This document shows positions 12,403 through 19,886 of a DNA stretch of 23,459 nucleotides, piece by piece; position 1 is the first letter of the stretch; each line of letters opens with the position of its first letter. A model generated the notes under the pieces. The model saw only the letters and a program-made list of their open reading frames with translations, searched no databases and was not told where the DNA came from. This stretch comes from CAZPCT01 sp964585325 (GTDB lineage Bacteria; Patescibacteriota; Minisyncoccia; JACQLN01; CAZPCT01). The position numbers were made by a program, and so were the translations under genes. The stretch lies in NCBI GenBank assembly GCA_964585325.1, contig CAZPCT010000017.1, positions 1 through 23,459 of the forward strand. Direction: 5' to 3'.

Positions 12403-13959
12403 TTACTGCAGCCCCAGCAAGCTCGTGCCTGTCATCTCGGGTGGAACCTCCAGGTCAAGAAGATTGAGTACGGTGGGAGCTACGTCTGAAAGCACGCCAT
12501 GGATGCGCTGTTTTACCTGCGCCACGTATTCGTCATCTGCCGTGCGGCTTAATTTTTGAGAGACAAGATAGAACGGCACGGGGTTTGTGGAGTGCGCCGT
12601 CACCGCGGCCCCGTTGATCAGGTTAATCATATGCTCCGCGTTTCCGTGGTCGGCAGTAATAACCAGTGCGCCGTGGGCTGCAAGCACCTGTTCCACTATG
12701 GGGGCCACCATACTGTCTATCGTCTCCGCCGCCTGTATAGTTGCTTGCATGTTGCCAGTGTGGCCCAACATGTCCGCGTTCGCAAAGTTTGCCATAATGA
12801 ATCCGTGCGACCCTTCCTTAAGCGCAACAAGAATTTCCTGCTGGATCTCTGGCGCCTTCATGTGTGGCGTTTCTGTAAGAGAGACTGTTTCGTCTGAGGG
12901 AATGAGCTTGCGCTCCTCCCCGTTAAAAGGTTCTTCGCGCCCGCCGTTGAAAAAATAGGTGGCATGCGCGTACTTTTCTGTTTCTGCCACCTTAAGCTGC
13001 TTGATTCCCGCTGTGGCAACTACCTGACTCAACGTGTTCTTCGCGTTCTGCGGGGGGAACGCAACATGCGCGTCAAGCCCTTTCTCGTACTGCGTCATAG
13101 TAACCACGTACAGGTTGGTAAAGTGTGCGGGCTCAAAACCAGATACTTTGTCTGGTGCCACAAATGAGTAGGCGAGCTGCCGGGCGCTGTCTTCCCTAAA
13201 CTCAAAAAAGACAAGTGCGTCACCGTCACGCACAATACCGTCTATGTCCTCTACCACTATGGGCTCCATAAATTCATCCGTCACCCGCTTGTCGTAGTGT
13301 GAACGGATGGACGCAACGGGGTCGTTCGTTTTCACGCCCATCCCGCGTGTCATAAGTTCATATGCTTTTTTTGTGAAGTCCCAGTGGAACGTGCGGTCAA
13401 GCGCAAAATGCCGCCCTATAATGGTGGCTACGCAGGCCTCTTCTGTTTTTTTAAGCCGCTCTTGAAGCTGAGCAAGAAGACTCGCCCCTTCTTTTGGGGG
13501 GCTGTCTCTGCCGTCAAGAAAAAGATGGAGGTATACGCGCTCCAACTTCCGTTTTTTAGCAAATTCAAGCAGGGCGTGCAGGTGGTCCAGGTATGAATGG
13601 ACGGAGCCAGAACCAAAAAGACCCGCTACGTGAAGCGCGCTCGCGTTCTTTGTAACGTGTTCGGCCGCCCCAACTAGAGCTTTGTTTTCAAAAAACGAGC
13701 CGTCATGTATAGCGCGGTTGATGCGCACCACCGCCTGCTCTATCACCCGGCCCGCCCCCAACGTAAGGTGGCCTACCTCGCTGTTGCCCGCCTCCTGCCA
13801 CGGCAGGCCCACCGCAATGCCAGACGCCTGCAGGTAGCCAAAGGGATATTCCCGCTCAAGCCGGTCAAACGTGGGTGTTTTGGCCTGCGCTATCGCGTTC
13901 CCGCGCGTCTCCGCGGAGTACCCCCATCCATCAAGGACTATGAGAACAACTGGCTGCAT
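12403..13959 (-). CDS. gpmI: Cofactor-independent phosphoglycerate mutase (518 aa)
   Basis: It interconverts 3- and 2-phosphoglycerate in glycolysis through a phosphoserine and two Mn ions. The alkaline-phosphatase-type core has D10 in VLIVLDGWG and the catalytic serine S60 in EAGNSEVGH. Substrate-binding parts include VHSYLDH, LDGRDSPPKEG and IIGRHFALDR. Metal ligands follow in NFANADMLGHTGN, ITADHGNAEHM and AHSTNPVPF. SGSVHS replaces the more common DGGVHS. The ATG lies 8 nt after a TATAAT box with no ribosome-binding site, so the message is probably leaderless. Confidence 0.96.
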   Translation of the reverse strand: MQPVVLIVLDGWGYSAETRGNAIAQAKTPTFDRLEREYPFGYLQASGIAVGLPWQEAGNSEVGHLTLGAGRVIEQAVVRINRAIHDGSFFENKALVGAAEHVTKNASALHVAGLFGSGSVHSYLDHLHALLEFAKKRKLERVYLHLFLDGRDSPPKEGASLLAQLQERLKKTEEACVATIIGRHFALDRTFHWDFTKKAYELMTRGMGVKTNDPVASIRSHYDKRVTDEFMEPIVVEDIDGIVRDGDALVFFEFREDSARQLAYSFVAPDKVSGFEPAHFTNLYVVTMTQYEKGLDAHVAFPPQNAKNTLSQVVATAGIKQLKVAETEKYAHATYFFNGGREEPFNGEERKLIPSDETVSLTETPHMKAPEIQQEILVALKEGSHGFIMANFANADMLGHTGNMQATIQAAETIDSMVAPIVEQVLAAHGALVITADHGNAEHMINLINGAAVTAHSTNPVPFYLVSQKLSRTADDEYVAQVKQRIHGVLSDVAPTVLNLLDLEVPPEMTGTSLLGLQ

Positions 13960-13967
13960 ATATTTTC

Positions 13968-13973
13968 ATTATA
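13968..13973 (-). promoter_or_regulatory. -10 box of gpmI, leaderless arrangement
   Basis: TATAAT on the - strand (13973-13968) ends 8 nt before the ATG. The -35 region (13996-13991) is poor and overlaps the divergent promoter at 13990. Confidence 0.55.
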
Positions 13974-13989
13974 CCCGATAACCGAAGGT

Positions 13990-14019
13990 TTGACGCAGGG
14001 CGCAAAAACCTGCTACGGT
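13990..14019 (+). promoter_or_regulatory. Promoter for the rny leader RNA
   Basis: TTGACG (13990-13995), an 18-nt spacer and TACGGT (14014-14019). Divergent from and overlapping the gpmI promoter. Confidence 0.45.
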
Positions 14020-14026
14020 ATGTTCA

Positions 14027-14136
14027 GCTTAGTATTGTTAATGGAGCTTACGGACTGCTTGCTCGTGACGGAACCGCCCTATGATTCTCTTAGGCAACCC
14101 AACAACTGAAGCACACCACACGGATAGCGTCCGGGG
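14027..14136 (+). ncRNA. Candidate structured leader RNA upstream of rny
   Basis: GGAC(T)GCT (14054-14061) can pair with AGCGTCC (14125-14131), enclosing about 63 nt. The enclosed part contains CGGAACCGCCCTATGA followed by GGCAACC. This is reminiscent of the core of SAM-I-type riboswitches (GGGACUGGCCCNAUGA...GGCAACC), but several conserved bases differ. A GGGGGCTTTTTG tract precedes the rny start. No long ORF lies here. It could be a divergent riboswitch or another cis-acting RNA. The match to a known class is weak. Confidence 0.3.
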
Positions 14137-14148
14137 GCTTTTTGTATT

Positions 14149-15666
14149 ATGGACATTATATATCTTGTATTGGCTGCGCTTGTGGGAGCAGCCGCTGGTT
14201 ATGTTGCCCGTCAGTCACTCGCCAAACACAAGGCGAACACTCTTGAGGCGCGGATAGAAGAGCGTCTTGCCGCCGCTAAAAAAGAAGCACAGGAAAAACT
14301 GCTGGAAGCACAGGAAAAAGCAGTCGGTGTTTTAGATGAGGCAAAAAAAGAAGCGTCTGAGCGTCAGACACGCCTGGACAAAATTGAAGAGCTGCTCTTG
14401 AAGCGGGAAGAAGGGCTGGAAAAAAGAGTGCAAGAGACAGAAAGTGAGGCAAAGCGCCTCAAAGAAGAACATGTGGCAGCGGAACAGAAGCAGAAAGAGC
14501 TTGAGGAGCTGCACAAAAAGCAGGTTGGTGAACTTGAGCGTGTTGCCACCCTTTCGCAGGAAGAGGCAAAGAACGAGCTTATTGCCCACATGGAGAAGGA
14601 GCACGAAGAGGACCTGCTCACTCACCTGCGCACGTTGGAAGAAAAGAGCGGTAAAGAACTTGAGCGTAAAGCGCAGGACATTTTGGCTGGCGCGTTGCAG
14701 CGCTATTCCAGCTCTGTGGTCTCAGAGGTGACCACCACCTACGTGGATCTGCCCAACGAAGAGCTCAAGGGCCGTATTATTGGAAAAGAAGGACGCAACA
14801 TAAAGACGCTTGAGCGGCTTACGGGCGTGGACGTGGTGGTGGATGAGTCGCCCGACTCCGTTATGATCTCAAGCTTTGATCCGCTCCGCCGGCAGGTTGC
14901 CCGCGTGGCACTTGAAGAGCTTATAAAGGACGGGCGCATACAGCCCGCGCGCATTGAAGAGGCGGTTGAGTCTGCCCGCGAAAAGATAGCGGAGAAAGTA
15001 AAGGAAGCCGGTGAGGCGGCCGTGTTTGACGTGGGTATCTCTGGGTTGGATCCTCGGCTAGTCCAGCTCTTAGGGCGTCTACGGTACCGCACAAGCTTTG
15101 GCCAGAACGTGCTTTTGCATTCCATTGAGGCCGCGCACATTGCCGGCATGCTCGCGCAGGAGTTGGGCGCGGACGTGCAGGTGGCAAAGAAAGGAGCGCT
15201 GCTCCACGACGTTGGTAAGGCCATTGACCACGAGGTGCAAGGCACGCACGTAGAGATAGGCATTCGCATACTTGAAAAGTTCAACGTCCCGCAGGAGGTC
15301 GTTATTGCCATGCGCTCCCATCACGGGGACTGGCCGCACGAATCGCTTGAGGCGGTTATTGTGCAGGTTGCAGAATCTATGTCTGCCGCCCGGCCCGGTG
15401 CCCGCAAAGACACGGTGGAGGCGTACCTTAAGCGCCTTGAGGACATTGAACGGGTGGTTGACACGTTTGAGGGCGTTGAAAAGGCGTACGCCATACATGC
15501 CGGCCGTGAGGTGCGCATATTCGTGCGCCCAGAAGATATCAATGACCTTGCCATGCATACGCTGGCAAAGGACGTGGCTAAACGGCTTGAAGAGGAGCTT
15601 AAGTATCCTGGTGAGATAAAGGTGAACGTCATTCGGGAGACGCGGGTAGTGGAGTACGCCAGATAG
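14149..15666 (+). CDS. rny: Ribonuclease Y (505 aa)
   Basis: A membrane-anchored endoribonuclease that starts mRNA decay. One N-terminal membrane helix (residues 2-20) is followed by a long charged coiled coil (about 25-185). The KH domain has ELKGRIIGKEGRNIKTLERLTGVD starting near residue 203. The metal-dependent HD domain begins at HSIEAAHIAG and carries the HDVGK motif plus the downstream RSHHGD. The C-terminus GEIKVNVIRETRVVEYAR is the family's usual ending. Length is typical. The gene is preceded by a candidate structured leader and has no evident ribosome-binding site. Confidence 0.96.
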   Translation: MDIIYLVLAALVGAAAGYVARQSLAKHKANTLEARIEERLAAAKKEAQEKLLEAQEKAVGVLDEAKKEASERQTRLDKIEELLLKREEGLEKRVQETESEAKRLKEEHVAAEQKQKELEELHKKQVGELERVATLSQEEAKNELIAHMEKEHEEDLLTHLRTLEEKSGKELERKAQDILAGALQRYSSSVVSEVTTTYVDLPNEELKGRIIGKEGRNIKTLERLTGVDVVVDESPDSVMISSFDPLRRQVARVALEELIKDGRIQPARIEEAVESAREKIAEKVKEAGEAAVFDVGISGLDPRLVQLLGRLRYRTSFGQNVLLHSIEAAHIAGMLAQELGADVQVAKKGALLHDVGKAIDHEVQGTHVEIGIRILEKFNVPQEVVIAMRSHHGDWPHESLEAVIVQVAESMSAARPGARKDTVEAYLKRLEDIERVVDTFEGVEKAYAIHAGREVRIFVRPEDINDLAMHTLAKDVAKRLEEELKYPGEIKVNVIRETRVVEYAR

Positions 15667-15725
15667 GAGCCCTTAAGAAAGAAACCCACAGGGCTAGACC
15701 CACGCAGTAACGTTTTGGCTAGTTC

Positions 15726-15753
15726 TTGCCAAAAGACTATGTTTTGGTATGAT
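15726..15753 (+). promoter_or_regulatory. Promoter of the HU gene
   Basis: TTGCCA (15726-15731), a 16-nt spacer and TATGAT (15748-15753), giving a leader of about 75 nt. Confidence 0.55.
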
Positions 15754-15771
15754 GGGTGGGTACTCTTTTGC

Positions 15772-15806
15772 GGAACGGGAGGTCCTGTTCCTGACAAAAG
15801 GTCGGG
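15772..15806 (+). promoter_or_regulatory. Two overlapping hairpins in the HU leader
   Basis: GGAACGGG/CCTGTTCC (15772-15779/15784-15791, loop AGGT) and CCTGAC/GTCGGG (15790-15795/15801-15806, loop AAAAG) share two bases, so they cannot both form fully. This may tune HU expression. Confidence 0.4.
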
Positions 15807-15833
15807 AGTGAATAACGTAACCTAGCATACTAC

Positions 15834-16106
15834 ATGACAAAGGCAGACTTTATAGAAACGGTGGCGGATCGCATGGGCTCATCCAAGACGGAGGCCGGCG
15901 AAGCCGTTGACGCGGTTTTTGACAGCATCCAGTCCGCACTTGTGCGCGGCGACGATGTCACTGTCACTGGATTTGGTACGTTCAGCGCAACAAAGCGCAA
16001 GGCACGCGAAGGCGTGAACCCACGTACCGGTGAAAAGATTCACATTCCTGCCAAGATGGCGCCTAAGTTCAAAGCGGGCAAGACGCTCAAAGACGCATTG
16101 AACTAA
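15834..16106 (+). CDS. HU-family DNA-binding protein (90 aa)
   Basis: A small dimeric histone-like protein that bends DNA and compacts the nucleoid. The full family length and order are present: helical N-terminus MTKADFIETVADRMGSSKTE, then GDDVTVTGFGTFSATKRKAREGVNPRTGEKI, and the arm ending in IPAKMAPKFKAGKTLKDALN. The NPRTGE tip and the Pro that wedges into the minor groove are conserved. It is a single-gene unit with its own promoter, structured leader and strong terminator. HU and IHF subunits are hard to tell apart by eye; HU is preferred because it is a single gene. Confidence 0.95.
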   Translation: MTKADFIETVADRMGSSKTEAGEAVDAVFDSIQSALVRGDDVTVTGFGTFSATKRKAREGVNPRTGEKIHIPAKMAPKFKAGKTLKDALN

Positions 16107-16117
16107 AGCAGACGGAA

Positions 16118-16154
16118 ACAAAAACACCTCTGGAATGCCCAGAGGTGTTTTTGT
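16118..16154. terminator. Strong intrinsic terminator after the HU gene
   Basis: ACAAAAACACCTCTGG pairs perfectly over 16 bp with CCAGAGGTGTTTTTGT around AATGC. It is symmetrical and would also end transcription of tRNA-Gly from the other side. Confidence 0.9.
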
Positions 16155-16163
16155 ATATGTTGG

Positions 16164-16238
16164 TGGAGCGGGTGAGGGGAATCGAACCCCTATCACCAGT
16201 TTGGAAAACTGGAGTAATAGCCATTATACGACACCCGC
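16164..16238 (-). tRNA. tRNA-Gly with UCC anticodon
   Basis: The acceptor is GCGGGTG/CACCCGC, the anticodon stem CCAGT/ACTGG with loop TTTCCAA (anticodon TCC), and the T stem AGGGG/CCCCT. The discriminator is T and CCA is encoded. It lies downstream of the GIY-YIG gene and may be cotranscribed with it. Confidence 0.93.
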
Positions 16239-16263
16239 CTCGTTCTTCGAACTCGGCGTAAAC

Positions 16264-16506
16264 TCAGTGCGACTCAATAAGCATTTCTTTTTTCTCTCGT
16301 CTCCATCCTTTGATCTCCTTCTCTCGTTGAGCTGCATCCTTACGACTCTCAAATTTCTCTACATAGACGACTTCAAGAGGACCTTTGTTTTTCGTGAACG
16401 GAACCTTGCCAAGACGGTGTGCCTGGAGTCGTTTTTGTAAGTGAGAGGTCATCCCTGTATACAGGGAATTATCGTGACCCTTGATAATATAAACAGCAAA
16501 TCTCAC
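16264..16506 (-). CDS. GIY-YIG domain protein, YhbQ/UPF0213-like (80 aa)
   Basis: A compact GIY-YIG nuclease-fold protein. The first strand VYIIKG takes the place of GIY, and SLYTGMTSHLQKRLQAH provides the YTG motif and the conserved Arg. FTKNKGPLEVVYVEKFESRKDAAQREKEIKGW follows, with the usual Glu near the end. Stand-alone proteins of this size are common in bacteria; their exact DNA substrates are mostly unknown. It sits between tRNA-Pro and tRNA-Gly on the same strand. There is no helicase or UvrC-like partner domain. Confidence 0.88.
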   Translation of the reverse strand: MRFAVYIIKGHDNSLYTGMTSHLQKRLQAHRLGKVPFTKNKGPLEVVYVEKFESRKDAAQREKEIKGWRREKKEMLIESH

Positions 16507-16549
16507 TTTTTACTTTTAGCTTGCACTGAGGATGCATACATCCGAAGTG

Positions 16550-16620
16550 TCGGGCCGCCGGGACTCGAACCCGGACTAAAACGTCCCAAACGTCTCGTGC
16601 TGCCATTACACTACGGCCCG
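16550..16620 (-). tRNA. tRNA-Pro with UGG anticodon
   Basis: The acceptor is CGGGCCG/CGGCCCG, the D stem GTGT/GCAC, the anticodon stem AGACG/CGTTT with loop TTTGGGA (anticodon TGG), a 4-nt variable loop, and the T stem CCGGG/CCCGG. G37 fits tRNA-Pro. The discriminator is A and CCA is not encoded. Confidence 0.92.
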
Positions 16621-16626
16621 TAGTGA

Positions 16627-16657
16627 GGACGTGCAGAAATTTATTTCTGTGACGTCC
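16627..16657 (-). promoter_or_regulatory. Hairpin B in tRNA-Pro leader
   Basis: On the - strand: GGACGT, CA, CAGAAAT, two loop bases, ATTTCTG, C, ACGTCC, then TCACTA and the tRNA. The CA/C internal loop and 2-nt turn equal those before tRNA-Ile, while the stems differ in a compensating way. Confidence 0.6.
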
Positions 16658-16664
16658 GATCGCC

Positions 16665-16701
16665 CGGGCCGTATCCCTGCTTCGTCATGGGTTACGGCCC
16701 G
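16665..16701 (-). promoter_or_regulatory. Hairpin A in tRNA-Pro leader, acceptor-stem mimic
   Basis: On the - strand CGGGCCGTAACCC (16701-16689) pairs with GGGATACGGCCCG (16677-16665) with one mismatch. Both arms reproduce the full 7-bp acceptor stem of tRNA-Pro. The 11-nt loop replaces the tRNA body. TCACTA, the same linker that precedes the real tRNA, also precedes this hairpin. Confidence 0.6.
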
Positions 16702-16754
16702 TAGTGAGGATGCGTAAAAGCGATGTTTATACTACCAAGAACAGCCTTTTTACA

Positions 16755-16817
16755 CAATGTTCCATCCCCCTTCGTCCACAGGACTACGGCGGGACAGGCT
16801 CGGAACATTGGTATAAT
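16755..16817 (+). promoter_or_regulatory. Promoter with inverted-repeat arms for the peptidase gene
   Basis: An extended -10, TG-G-TATAAT, lies at 16809-16817; no good -35 is visible. A perfect 9-bp inverted repeat, CAATGTTCC (16755-16763) and GGAACATTG (16802-16810), ends on the -10 box and could be an operator. Confidence 0.5.
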
Positions 16818-16860
16818 AAAGACAGTAAGTCCTTTTTCACCTCAACCCATGGAGGGCGGC

Positions 16861-17535
16861 ATGAAAAAGACGAGCGTCCTGCTCGTGTGCGCGCTCTTCG
16901 TGGCCCTTCCACAGAGCGCGTTTTCGCAACTGAAGACACCGGTGTCCTGGAACCATTTCTTCAACAACGCGCGCCTAGAGCAGATAAACAGGGAGGCTGA
17001 CTCCCTGGGGCTCTCACGGTCCGCCAGCGCGGCCGAACGGGTCCGCCTGCTTCGCAGCGGCGAGCTTGTTCCGGTGCCCCGGCGCGGGTGTGGCTACTAC
17101 GTGGGCACGCGGAGCGGAGCGTATCTGCACCCCGTGGCATACACGTACGTCCGCATGGTGGCCTGTTCCTGGGCAGAAACGACGGGAGCAGCCTGGCCGC
17201 TCACCTCGCTTCACCGCACAGAGGCACACCAAGAACGGTTGGTGGGCGTGTATCCCACCGCGGCGCCCGCGCGGTGCGGTCTGAAAGGCGCAGAGTGGCT
17301 CTGTTCAGACCACCCGTGGGGGCTCTCGTTTGATGTGAGCTGTGAGCGACTCACGGAGCACCAGTGCGACCGGCTCCACCGCTTCTTCCTTCAGGAGGAG
17401 GCCGGCGGACACGTGCGCGTGATGCGCAAGTACTACTTTCCGCGGCATCTGCATGTGGCAGTGCGCCCGGTTGACGGCGCGAATCTTGTCCGTATGTCTA
17501 CTGGGGAGGTGGACATACGCGAGGGAGGGGGGTGA
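16861..17535 (+). CDS. Secreted M15-like/DUF5715-like peptidase (224 aa)
   Basis: ATG 16861 follows GGAGGGCGGC. A signal peptide (KK, hydrophobic 5-19, cleavage near SAFSQ) sends the protein out of the cytoplasm. The core resembles LAS-type D,D-/L,D-carboxypeptidases: LTSLHRTEAHQ (114-124), a Zn-site-like SDHPWGLSFDVS with His151 and Asp158, and RHLHVAV with His198. These enzymes trim peptidoglycan peptides. Six cysteines suggest disulfides. It has its own promoter and terminator. The family call rests on motif spacing, so a non-catalytic relative is possible. Confidence 0.7.
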   Translation: MKKTSVLLVCALFVALPQSAFSQLKTPVSWNHFFNNARLEQINREADSLGLSRSASAAERVRLLRSGELVPVPRRGCGYYVGTRSGAYLHPVAYTYVRMVACSWAETTGAAWPLTSLHRTEAHQERLVGVYPTAAPARCGLKGAEWLCSDHPWGLSFDVSCERLTEHQCDRLHRFFLQEEAGGHVRVMRKYYFPRHLHVAVRPVDGANLVRMSTGEVDIREGGG

Positions 17536-17557
17536 TCCTATTTCCCAGCAGTCCCAC

Positions 17558-17583
17558 AAGGGGCCGGCAACCGCCGGCCCCTT
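17558..17583 (+). terminator. Terminator of the peptidase gene
   Basis: AAGGGGCCGGC/GCCGGCCCCTT (17558-17568/17573-17583), loop AACC. Confidence 0.8.
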
Positions 17584-17613
17584 CGTGCGTCTTTAGAACA
17601 GGTGAAAATGTAC

Positions 17614-17645
17614 AAAAAAGCAGGGAGCGGGTACGCGCTCCCTGC
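17614..17645 (-). terminator. Terminator of the ABC exporter gene
   Basis: GCAGGGAGCG/CGCTCCCTGC (17620-17629/17636-17645); on the - strand it is followed by a run of six T (17619-17614). Confidence 0.85.
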
Positions 17646-17677
17646 GTGGGGGTGGGCCCCGTACCGGGCCGTAAGGA

Positions 17678-19573
17678 CTAGATGCGGATGTCCTGGTCAT
17701 CCGCAAGCTGTTTGAACGTGGGGGAGAGGGTGTACAGCTCCTCAAACGAAGGAGCTATCGCCTCAACCTGGCTTTCATTCTCCCCAAGCTCGTCTGTGGG
17801 CTTAAGGACCACAAACTTGTTACACAGGTCCCGCACCGTGCTCAGGCGGTGCGCGACTACCAACGCGCTTACGGAACCAGCGAGCACCACCTTAAGCCCT
17901 TCGTGCACCTGCTTTTCCGTTGAAGAGTCAAGGTGGCTTGTGGCCTCGTCAATGATCATGAACTGCGGCCTTTTAATAGCCGCCGCCCCAATCATGAGGC
18001 GCTGCGCCTGTCCGCCCGAAAGCTTGATGCCGTTTCTGCCCACGCGTGTATCCAGCCCACACGTGAGACGTTCCCCAAAGTCAATTTTGAGAAGCCGCAT
18101 AAGCTCCCACAGCTCCGTGTCGCTCGTCCCCTCACGTTCTTCAGGCTCAAGCCCGTACGTCAGGTTGTAACGAACTGAGCCATCCAGGATTTGCGCGTGC
18201 TGAGGAATGTATCCTACAGAACGCATCCAGGACGAGAGCTCCACGTCCTTAAGGTCCACGCCGTTTACCAGGATGCGGCCGTGGTCAGGGTCCATAAACC
18301 GCAGCAGAAGGCGCATGAGGGTTGTCTTTCCCGCACCGCTGGGTGCAATGAGCGCAAGTTTAATGCGCTCACTAATGGAGAAAGAGACCTCTTTGAGCAC
18401 TGGGACCGGAGAGGCGCGTGGCGTACCACCGTTGTCCTCTTCGCCAACAGGATACGTGTGCCCGATGTTCTGGAACACCACCTCTACGGGAATGGAGCGA
18501 TCTACTCTCACGGCATTCTCCCGCACCACAATGTCTGGCGGAAGAGAGAGTGCCTCTATCATGCTGCGCACTGGCGGCATGTTCCAGTGGAGGTCCTCCT
18601 CAATGTCGCGGATGCGGTCTATGTTGCTGACCACGTTGTTGCTCCACATGTAGATGGGGAGGAACACAGCTATAGACCATCCCGGCTCACCGCTCCACAG
18701 CAGCCAAGTGCCGTACGTCACAATACCCAGAAGGCCGGCATTGCTGTACACGCCCCTAAGGAGGTTCTGCCCAATGAACCACAGCCAGAACCTACACTGC
18801 TCGCTCATGTACGCATCAAACCAGGCGGAGAGGGTATGGAGCTCCTCTTTCTCCTTGGCGTTCGTCTTGACCCGCTCCACGTTCTCCAGGCGTTCTAGGC
18901 GGTACCGGTTTATGCGCCGGCGCTCCGTGTCTAGGGGTGTACACCCCCGGGCAACCTGAAAGTTCAGGTACGTCATCCACACAAGGTTCGCCGCAATGAC
19001 CAAGAACAGAACTGCGCCTGTCTGCCAGTTGAGGACACAGAGAAAGAGAAACGATACCGTGAGACGCATGACCGAAGGGATTCCATTGAACAGGAGCATG
19101 TCCTGCAGGCCATGCACCCGCTCCCTACCCTTATCAATGTTGGCCACATTCAGTATCGCGCTCTCCTGGATGTGCTGACCCAGTGACTTTTCAAAGAAAA
19201 GCCGCGTGATCATGTCATCCTGCTCCTGCAACGTGTCTGTTTTGAACCTCTCCCGTGACCGGGAAAAGTACCGGTGGGCAAATACGCCACCAAACAGGAC
19301 AAGCGCAAACCCGCCCAGGCCCACAAATAGACCGCGCCCATTCCGGCCGCTTGGAATGACGCTGTCAAACACCATACCGACAAAGTACGGCCCCGCTACC
19401 TCCAGGCAGATCATGACGACGAGTCCGGCGAACGCGCGGTGGAGCCACGGGACGCTCGCGGGGGTAACAATGTGCCCGTATACCCACCGAAAGACGGTGA
19501 TCGTCTCTTTCATCTCTCCAAAGTACTCCCGCCACGAAGACGGGGCGGTGCGCGACTCTTGTACCTCTTGCAT
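17678..19573 (-). CDS. ABC exporter, fused membrane and ATPase domains (631 aa)
   Basis: The ATG at 19573 follows AGGGAGG with good spacing; the frame extends to 19624 but crosses a terminator hairpin. Six membrane helices span about 45-315. The ATPase domain has Walker A APSGAGKT (410-417; first Gly replaced by Ala), Q-loop Gln458, signature LSGGQAQ (518-524), Walker B FMIIDE (538-543) and H-loop His575. The half-transporter would dimerise to export lipids, peptides or drugs; the substrate is not shown. A promoter, short ORF and terminator lie upstream, suggesting attenuation control. Confidence 0.93.
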   Translation of the reverse strand: MQEVQESRTAPSSWREYFGEMKETITVFRWVYGHIVTPASVPWLHRAFAGLVVMICLEVAGPYFVGMVFDSVIPSGRNGRGLFVGLGGFALVLFGGVFAHRYFSRSRERFKTDTLQEQDDMITRLFFEKSLGQHIQESAILNVANIDKGRERVHGLQDMLLFNGIPSVMRLTVSFLFLCVLNWQTGAVLFLVIAANLVWMTYLNFQVARGCTPLDTERRRINRYRLERLENVERVKTNAKEKEELHTLSAWFDAYMSEQCRFWLWFIGQNLLRGVYSNAGLLGIVTYGTWLLWSGEPGWSIAVFLPIYMWSNNVVSNIDRIRDIEEDLHWNMPPVRSMIEALSLPPDIVVRENAVRVDRSIPVEVVFQNIGHTYPVGEEDNGGTPRASPVPVLKEVSFSISERIKLALIAPSGAGKTTLMRLLLRFMDPDHGRILVNGVDLKDVELSSWMRSVGYIPQHAQILDGSVRYNLTYGLEPEEREGTSDTELWELMRLLKIDFGERLTCGLDTRVGRNGIKLSGGQAQRLMIGAAAIKRPQFMIIDEATSHLDSSTEKQVHEGLKVVLAGSVSALVVAHRLSTVRDLCNKFVVLKPTDELGENESQVEAIAPSFEELYTLSPTFKQLADDQDIRI

Positions 19574-19594
19574 CAGTACCTCCCTGTTGGTTGT

Positions 19595-19633
19595 GAAAAA
19601 ACAAGAATGTCGTGCGCTCGGCACGACATTCTT
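19595..19633 (-). terminator. Leader terminator before the ABC exporter
   Basis: AAGAATGTCGTGC and GCACGACATTCTT (19633-19621/19615-19603 on the - strand) form a 13-bp stem with a 5-nt loop, followed by GTTTTTT. It ends about 20 nt before the exporter's start codon. Confidence 0.8.
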
Positions 19634-19660
19634 AAGGTCAAACAGATAAAAGGTTTGAGT

Positions 19661-19807
19661 CTACGTGTTTAACGTATCAAAAATGTTATGCCGACATAGG
19701 CGTACGCCCACCTCAAAGAAGAGGATGTTCGCACCTGCCTTAGAGACGCGAATAGGCGCCTGCCAGGCAGGAATGGAATATGAAATTGTTGTCGGCGTGT
19801 TAATCAC
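19661..19807 (-). CDS. Short leader ORF upstream of the ABC exporter (48 aa)
   Basis: The GTG at 19807 is preceded by AAAGGA 11 nt away; the frame is open from just after an upstream TAA to TAG at 19661. The predicted peptide starts VINTPTTISYSIPAWQ and has no recognised family. It lies wholly between a near-consensus promoter and an intrinsic terminator. GCCGACA near its start can pair with TGTCGGC near its end, and the TGTCG segment can also pair with the terminator arm. This is the arrangement of a regulatory leader peptide, but the stretch could be only a structured RNA. Confidence 0.4.
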   Translation of the reverse strand: MINTPTTISYSIPAWQAPIRVSKAGANILFFEVGVRLCRHNIFDTLNT

Positions 19808-19837
19808 GTTAATAAGTATCCTTTAAACAATAAACAA

Positions 19838-19866
19838 CTTATAGCCTATGACGCATAAAATGTCAA
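19838..19866 (-). promoter_or_regulatory. Near-consensus promoter of the ABC leader
   Basis: TTGACA (19866-19861), a 17-nt spacer and TATAAG (19843-19838) on the - strand, just beyond the YibE/F gene. The start is expected near 19831. Confidence 0.8.
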
Positions 19867-19886
19867 GTTCTTACAGGCGGAGAAAC

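Noticed and set aside
14050..14110. T-box riboswitch from the GGAACCGCC segment before rny
   Set aside because: The T-box core TGGNACCGCG is not matched, no specifier loop is visible, and rny is not an amino-acid gene.
19573..19624. Longer N-terminus for the ABC exporter starting at 19624
   Set aside because: The extra 17 codons run through the leader terminator hairpin, and the ATG at 19573 has a strong ribosome-binding site.
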